In this document: positions 31,578 through 36,014 of the stretch, in pieces
How positions within the stretch are numbered: position 1 is the stretch's first letter
How the letters are laid out: each line of letters opens with the position of its first letter
Source of the DNA: an uncultured bacterium
GTDB lineage: Bacteria > Cyanobacteriota > Vampirovibrionia > Gastranaerophilales > Gastranaerophilaceae
Direction: 5' to 3'
Assembly: GCA_902765215.1 (NCBI GenBank)
Contig: CACWZA010000018.1
Coordinates: 1-36,014, forward strand
Length of the DNA: 36,014 nucleotides
The notes under the pieces: generated by a model
Databases searched by the model: none
Told to the model about the DNA's origin: nothing
What the model saw: the letters and a program-made list of their open reading frames with translations, nothing else
Made by a program: the position numbers and the translations under genes

Positions 31578-32237
31578 ATGACAGGGAAAAAAGAATTTAT
31601 TTCACAGGATTTGTTCGATTTTGACAAATCTTTTAATAAAAAAATAATCGGAACAGATGAGGCAGGGAGAGGCCCGGGGGCAGGTGGAGTCTTTGCTTCG
31701 GCAGTTTATTTTGAAAAGGTTACGGATAAAATTATCACCGAACTTTCTATCTTAAATGATTCAAAAAAACTTACCCATAAGCAACGGGAATATTTATATG
31801 ATTTTGTTAAAAATGAATCAGTAAATGAAACGATTTGTATAGAAGTTGAGGAAATAGAAGAAACAAACATTTTAGCGTGCTCCCTGAAGGCAATGAAACT
31901 TGCCTGTGAAAGTGTTATTTCTAAGGTTGGGAAGAAAGATATTTTGGTTATTGTTGACGGAAACAAACTTATAAGAAATTTTGACTATCCTCAACAATTC
32001 ATTATAAAAGGTGACGGGAAGTCTGCATCAATTGCAGGTGCAAGTATACTTGCAAAAGTTACCCGTGACAGGTATATGGATAAACTTGATGAAGAATTTC
32101 CTCAGTACGGCTGGAAACAGAATAAAGGTTATATGACAAAATCTCATCTTGAAGCAGTCGATAAATACGGTTTGACAAAGTATCACAGAGAATCTTTTTT
32201 CAGAAAACATTTTGAAAAACAATTGACATTATTTTAA
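31578..32237 (+). CDS. rnhB: Ribonuclease HII
   Basis: At 219 aa it is typical in length. The four metal-binding acids are in place: D27 and E28 in IIGTDEAGRGPGAGG, D127 in VIVDGNKLI and D164 in KVTRDRYMDKL. LNDSKKLTHKQRE, KGDGKSASIAGASILAKV and QNKGYMTKSH are also typical. It removes RNA from RNA/DNA hybrids, including single misincorporated ribonucleotides. The usual GPLAGPV reads GPGAGGV, an unusual variant in the substrate-recognition loop. No good Shine-Dalgarno sequence precedes the ATG. It is divergent from the ligase-like gene, and an adaptor gene follows within 80 bases. Confidence 0.94.
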   Translation: MTGKKEFISQDLFDFDKSFNKKIIGTDEAGRGPGAGGVFASAVYFEKVTDKIITELSILNDSKKLTHKQREYLYDFVKNESVNETICIEVEEIEETNILACSLKAMKLACESVISKVGKKDILVIVDGNKLIRNFDYPQQFIIKGDGKSASIAGASILAKVTRDRYMDKLDEEFPQYGWKQNKGYMTKSHLEAVDKYGLTKYHRESFFRKHFEKQLTLF

Positions 32238-32314
32238 TGCCCGTAAGTCAAAATCTATGATAAAATGTATTGTACAAAGAGGGTAAAATATTGAAGAACA
32301 GAAAAAAGGATGAC

Positions 32315-33370
32315 ATGAGTTTTTATAAAAAGGCACTGCTTATATTGGGCGGACTTGTAATTCTCCTTGTCGGAATAAATATATATTCAGCGAATTATGA
32401 AACGACCTCAGATGCAGTCGTTGAGGGTAGACTGGTTACGGTTGCGCCAAAGGTTTCTGGGTTTGTTACTCATATATATGTTGAGGACGGACTGGAAGTA
32501 AAAAAAGGCGATTTGCTGATGGAGATAGATTATTCCGTATACATTGATAAACTCCGTAAAGCCGAATCGGAACTGAAGGTAGCAAGGACAAAACTTGCTA
32601 TGGCATATTATGATCCTGAAACAGGTGCACGCAGACCGAACAGGTTTTTAGATAAAATAAGATTTCCGCACAGCGGATTTGATAATTTCACAAGTAAATT
32701 CGGGGCAGGGATAGATACTGACCCTGATGAGGACAGGGGTTTTTCATTCAAATATGATAAAAGTGTTTTAACGGATCAGACTAAAAACTCTCCAAAGGAA
32801 AAACCGAAAGCTCTTCCGAAAGATGCACCCGCTAAGGTTGCAGAAGGAGTTCAAAACCCTAATAGCCAAAATCTGAATGGTGAAAATGAGGAGGAAGAAT
32901 TAGACCCTAAAGAGCTAGCCCGTGAGGTTAAGCGATTGGAAGCTATTGTTGAACAGTTGAAACTCGATCTTTCATATACAAAAGTTTATGCAACTCAGGA
33001 CGGTACAATATCTTCCTGCAGAGTTCATGTCGGGGAAATGGCTGATGTCGGTCAGGGAGTTATTTCAATAATTCCGAAACGGGTTTGGATAACAGCAAAA
33101 TATTCTTCGCTTCAGGCAGAAAAAATGGTCATAGGTCAGCCTGTAGTTATCCGTACAACAAAATATCCTGCCCGCAGTTTTAAGGGGGTTGTTGAGGATA
33201 TAAAACGCACTCCTGAGAGTGAATGGGTTATGCCTGCAGGCGGAATGACTTCAGAGTTAAGGCAGAATACCGACGGCAAAGTTACGGTCAAGATTAGTTT
33301 TATAGAAGATTATTCAGACTATAATTTTACGCCGGGCATGAAGGTTACCGCTCTGGTTAAGATTAAATAG
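32315..33370 (+). CDS. HlyD/EmrA-type membrane fusion (periplasmic adaptor) protein
   Basis: ATG 32315 has AAAGGA four bases upstream. TTG 32291 with GAGGG is a real alternative and would add eight residues. From the ATG, a 351-aa protein: an N-terminal transmembrane helix (ALLILGGLVILLVGINIY), a biotinyl-lipoyl half-motif (GRLVTVAPKVSGFVTHIYVE, DGLEVKKGDLLMEID), a hairpin region interrupted by a charged Lys/Pro/Glu-rich segment (about residues 145-205), then a beta-barrel domain (YATQDGTISSCRVHVGEMAD). It should link an inner-membrane exporter to a TolC-type channel. No exporter gene is adjacent; the TolC-like fusion at 15609 is a possible partner. It overlaps the convergent phosphoesterase gene by 8 bp. 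Confidence 0.88.
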   Translation: MSFYKKALLILGGLVILLVGINIYSANYETTSDAVVEGRLVTVAPKVSGFVTHIYVEDGLEVKKGDLLMEIDYSVYIDKLRKAESELKVARTKLAMAYYDPETGARRPNRFLDKIRFPHSGFDNFTSKFGAGIDTDPDEDRGFSFKYDKSVLTDQTKNSPKEKPKALPKDAPAKVAEGVQNPNSQNLNGENEEEELDPKELAREVKRLEAIVEQLKLDLSYTKVYATQDGTISSCRVHVGEMADVGQGVISIIPKRVWITAKYSSLQAEKMVIGQPVVIRTTKYPARSFKGVVEDIKRTPESEWVMPAGGMTSELRQNTDGKVTVKISFIEDYSDYNFTPGMKVTALVKIK

Positions 33371-34361
33371 AATTTCTGTCGCGTTTTTTCGGTAATTCAA
33401 AAGTATTTGTTCTGTCTTTTTCATTGCCGTAGAGCATATTTGCACCCATACATCTGTTTTTTGCTTTTGTCTGAAGTGCTTTAAGGTTGGTTTCTTTTAA
33501 ATATACATCAACAATTATTTTATTAAGATGCGGACATATATTAATTATCCTGAAAGCATTAGGGTATGATGCAAGTGCGGGGGTGCTTATATATAAAACA
33601 TTGTATTCCTGAAAAATTTTTGTTGCGTGGTAATGTCCCGAACAGACAATAATCGGATTATCATATTTTTTTAGTAACAGTTTTAATTCATAACTGTTTT
33701 TGAGTCTGTGGTTTTCGCTCGGGAAAGGCTCAATCAAAGGAACATGGGTAAAGATTATAACAATGTTGCCTTTTGATGAGTCCAGTTCTTTCTTTAACCA
33801 TTTTAACTGTTCTTCTGATACTTCACCCTGTGAAGTCATTTTATAATCTATAATTGTGTCTAAGCCTATGACTTTATAACCCTTTTTAGGAACAAAAGAG
33901 TAGTATGAATTTGTAAAATTAAAATTAGGATTGTGTCCGTTCAGGATATCAAAAAATAGTTTTTTATTCAGAGTTCCTTTATGTGATATATCGTGGTTTC
34001 CCAATACTGCGTACCACGGCGAATTTAAAAGGTTTGCATATTTTATAAAACACATTAACTGATCTTGTATCGGCTTATTGATTAAATCGCCTGTGAACAT
34101 TACAAAATCAATATTTGGTGAGTCATTAATCTGATTAATTGCATCGTTTAATAATTCACCTGTTTCGCTCAGAAGTTTATATGGGGTGTCCTTTTCAAAG
34201 TTTGAGTAGTGTACATCACTCACCTGTGCAAATTTGAGATTGCCTGTATATGCAGGACACATTTGTCCGCGAATAAACCCGAATAAAAACATTCCGGCAA
34301 AAATAATACAAACTAAACTAAAGAGTTTAGATAGGATATTTTTTTTACTGCTTATTTTCAT
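33363..34361 (-). CDS. Membrane-anchored calcineurin-like metallophosphoesterase
   Basis: The 332-aa protein has an N-terminal hydrophobic anchor (LFSLVCIIFAGMFLFGFI, about residues 13-30). Its catalytic domain has the complete di-metal signature: SDVHYSNF (about 48), FTGDLINK (about 90), LGNHDIS (about 120), FTHVPL (about 205) and SGHYHATK (about 242). The domain probably faces the periplasm and hydrolyses a phosphate ester. The substrate cannot be inferred; a phospholipid or nucleotide substrate is possible. Its ATG overlaps the stop of the upstream TPR gene (TAATG), so the two form a coupled operon. The C-terminus is basic. Confidence 0.88.
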   Translation of the reverse strand: MKISSKKNILSKLFSLVCIIFAGMFLFGFIRGQMCPAYTGNLKFAQVSDVHYSNFEKDTPYKLLSETGELLNDAINQINDSPNIDFVMFTGDLINKPIQDQLMCFIKYANLLNSPWYAVLGNHDISHKGTLNKKLFFDILNGHNPNFNFTNSYYSFVPKKGYKVIGLDTIIDYKMTSQGEVSEEQLKWLKKELDSSKGNIVIIFTHVPLIEPFPSENHRLKNSYELKLLLKKYDNPIIVCSGHYHATKIFQEYNVLYISTPALASYPNAFRIINICPHLNKIIVDVYLKETNLKALQTKAKNRCMGANMLYGNEKDRTNTFELPKKRDRNSI

Positions 34362-35773
34362 TATTTAAAAACATTCTCCATCTCTAGTTTTGTCTGACCT
34401 GCACCCTGAAGGTCGTCAGTCAAATCGTATATTTTTAATTTTTCAAGGTAAAGCTCTTTTACCTTAGGATATTTCTCTATTCCCTGATTAAGAACTAATA
34501 TTGCCGAGTTTTTGCTGTCAGAATCTAAGAAAATCCCGCTCAAATCAATATAGTCCTGCCATTTGTTAGGCTGGAAATCTTTAACAAGGTTCATATATCT
34601 CAGATAGTTTGAGTTATCTTTAAGAGTGTAATAAACCTGTGCTAAGTTATAATAATATAACACTCTTGAATCAGGCATGGAAATTGCCTTGTTGATATTA
34701 AAAATAGCCTTGTTGAAATCGTGCAGGTTGTAATAACACATACCAATATAGTTATAAATTTCTGCGCTTGTTTCCTGTGAAAGTGAACTGTTGAACGCAT
34801 CAAGAGCATCCTGAATGTCTTCATTCTGATAGTACACTCTGCCTAATTCTTCTCTGTATTCTCTGCAGTTACACATAGAAATTGCTTTATAAATGCTTTC
34901 TTTTGCTTTGTTATAATCGTTCAGATAAGTATAATTTTTAGACATTAAATAGTAGACATAATCGTCTTTAGGATTAAGTCCGTGGTAATAATTTAATGTT
35001 GCATTTGAACCCGCAAAATCAAGATTATCAGATTTTATTTTTGCAATCTTGTAATATGCGAGGTTATAATTAGGGTTGATTTTAATTACTTCTCGGTAAC
35101 ATTTGAGTGCATCTTCGTAGTTATCGTTATCTCTGTAAAAATCACCGAGCAGTAAACATGTGCAAAAATCGTTGCTGTTAGAGTTTTGTGCTTTTAAAAG
35201 TGTTGCGAAACATTTTTCTTTATCTCTTGTTTGTTTGTAGATTTGAGCAAGGTTATCAAGTGGAACTGTAAAAGATTTGTTTATTGAGTTTGATTTTATA
35301 AACGCATCTTTTGCTTCATCAAGTTTCCCTTCTGCCCAGTATACAAGCCCGAGGGTGTTGTATGCTCTGTAGTTATCAGGTCTTACTCTGACTGCGTTAA
35401 ACAAATTTTCTTCCGCTTTTACATAATCTTTTGTTTTATAACAGTTTAACCCCTGATGATAGTACGTATCAGATGCGGCATCACCGATTGCAACATAAGG
35501 TACATCAAAAATCAGCGGTTTATCTATTTCAGGCAGTTTTTTTGAAAAAGTCGGAGGGTTCAGTTTAATCTTAAACCCCAGTGCCGGAATGTTGTTTTTG
35601 TCTATCTCTAAAATTTGGTTGATATATTCGAGAGCCTTTTTGATATTGCCCTCTTTATAATAGTTTTGTGCAATATCATAATAGTCATCTGTCATGTCAT
35701 CAGCAAAACACGGAACAGCCATGACAGCTACAATTGCACATCCCAAAAATATTTTCTTTATAAAGCACTTCAT
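34361..35773 (-). CDS. Exported TPR-repeat protein
   Basis: The 470-aa protein has a signal peptide (FLGCAIVAVMAVPCFA, cleavage before DDMTDD), so it is periplasmic or surface-linked. At least ten TPR units follow, for example YYKEGNIKKALEYINQILEI, YRAYNTLGLVYWAEGKLDEA, YEDALKCYREVIKINPNYNL and MCYYNLHDFNKAIFNINKAI, spanning about residues 30-460. There is no catalytic domain. It is probably a scaffold for envelope proteins. It is translationally coupled to the metallophosphoesterase, suggesting they work together. No Shine-Dalgarno sequence is visible before the ATG at 35773. Confidence 0.88.
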   Translation of the reverse strand: MKCFIKKIFLGCAIVAVMAVPCFADDMTDDYYDIAQNYYKEGNIKKALEYINQILEIDKNNIPALGFKIKLNPPTFSKKLPEIDKPLIFDVPYVAIGDAASDTYYHQGLNCYKTKDYVKAEENLFNAVRVRPDNYRAYNTLGLVYWAEGKLDEAKDAFIKSNSINKSFTVPLDNLAQIYKQTRDKEKCFATLLKAQNSNSNDFCTCLLLGDFYRDNDNYEDALKCYREVIKINPNYNLAYYKIAKIKSDNLDFAGSNATLNYYHGLNPKDDYVYYLMSKNYTYLNDYNKAKESIYKAISMCNCREYREELGRVYYQNEDIQDALDAFNSSLSQETSAEIYNYIGMCYYNLHDFNKAIFNINKAISMPDSRVLYYYNLAQVYYTLKDNSNYLRYMNLVKDFQPNKWQDYIDLSGIFLDSDSKNSAILVLNQGIEKYPKVKELYLEKLKIYDLTDDLQGAGQTKLEMENVFK

Positions 35774-35835
35774 AAAAAAATTATACTACAACTCTGACTG
35801 TGTGCAAAGATGTTAAGAGGGGAAAATTATTGTTT

Positions 35836-35945
35836 TTGGGTAAATGTATAATTAACCCTCACCCGTATTTGTAAGAAATCAAAGATTTCTACAACTACTC
35901 CCTCCCCCTATGTAAAGGGGGAGGGTAGGGAGGGGGTAATCCGAC
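35836..35945. repeat. Intergenic palindromic element, copy 2
   Basis: GGGTAAATGTATAATTAACCC opens the element. A hairpin follows, AGAAATC-aaa-GATTTCT (35873-35889) within TTGT/ACAA arms. Then a GC-rich palindrome, CCTCCCCC...GGGGGAGG, and a GGGAGGGGG tail, followed by a GGATTACTCC-type inverted repeat. The order resembles the element at 20294-20400. Confidence 0.5.
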
Positions 35946-36014
35946 CTTTTCGGAGTAATCCGCAGATGTTGGATTTTACTCAATGAGTTCACTGTTTGAG
36001 CGATTTTACTAACA

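Noticed and set aside
35876-36014. A minus-strand frame open to the window edge
   Set aside because: It enters the GC-rich palindrome and stops there; without the missing sequence I cannot tell whether a real gene ends here.

Overview
The window looks like part of a low-GC chromosome from a non-photosynthetic relative of Cyanobacteria (Melainabacteria/Vampirovibrionia, for example gut Gastranaerophilales). This is an inference. It rests on AT-rich genes, a PBS-lyase-type HEAT-repeat protein, a solitary glyS without an adjacent glyQ, a NarL-type regulator, MutS2, a PurA/phosphohexomutase pair, and outer-membrane functions (a TolC-type channel, a beta-barrel-like protein, an HlyD-type adaptor). 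No ribosomal RNA or photosynthesis gene is present to settle it.

Layout. 1-2030: the end of an unknown gene, two small convergent genes sharing a terminator, comF, and a possible small RNA. 2034-4630: a structured repeat, then mutS2. 4888-6342: a NarL-type response regulator followed by a short sensorless histidine kinase. 6339-9235: an acyl-ACP thioesterase divergent from an acyl-activating enzyme, then yidD. 9274-12508: a 49-aa ORF, glyS, AdoMet decarboxylase and a ribbon-helix-helix regulator. 12548-14508: a second sensorless kinase in an operon with a REC/GGDEF-like/REC protein. 14509-15608: a 1.1-kb gene-free stretch with tRNA-Leu(UAA) and rearranged tRNA fragments. 15609-20293: a substrate-binding/TolC fusion and a Slt-type lytic transglycosylase. 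20499-23334: purA, a phosphohexomutase and tRNA-Ser(CGA). 23335-26203: duplicated tRNA-Ser ends, a HinfI-like restriction-modification (R-M) system with a divergent XRE controller, then tRNA-Cys(GCA). 26349-30126: an outer-membrane-like protein, a PAS-GAF histidine kinase and a HEAT-repeat protein. 30187-35773: a glutamate-cysteine ligase-like protein, RNase HII, an HlyD-type adaptor, and a TPR/metallophosphoesterase operon. The window ends in a GC-rich palindromic repeat.

Most genes are housekeeping, envelope or signalling genes in units of one or two cistrons, often closed by clear intrinsic terminators. The R-M block is the clearest accessory region. It sits between two tRNA genes, and the endonuclease stop codon lies inside a duplicated tRNA-Ser 3' end.

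The most unusual content is intergenic. (1) A repeat of about 100 bp occurs in two near-complete copies, one degenerate copy and one truncated copy. Its hairpin arms differ between copies, but their pairing is kept by compensatory changes. (2) Partial copies of tRNA-Leu carry a roughly 39-nt insertion in the D-loop, and its hairpin core recurs beside tRNA-Ser. (3) A TTTACCCC/GGGGTAAA motif recurs between genes and three times abuts a TAG stop codon. (4) A possible small RNA exposes an anti-Shine-Dalgarno stretch.
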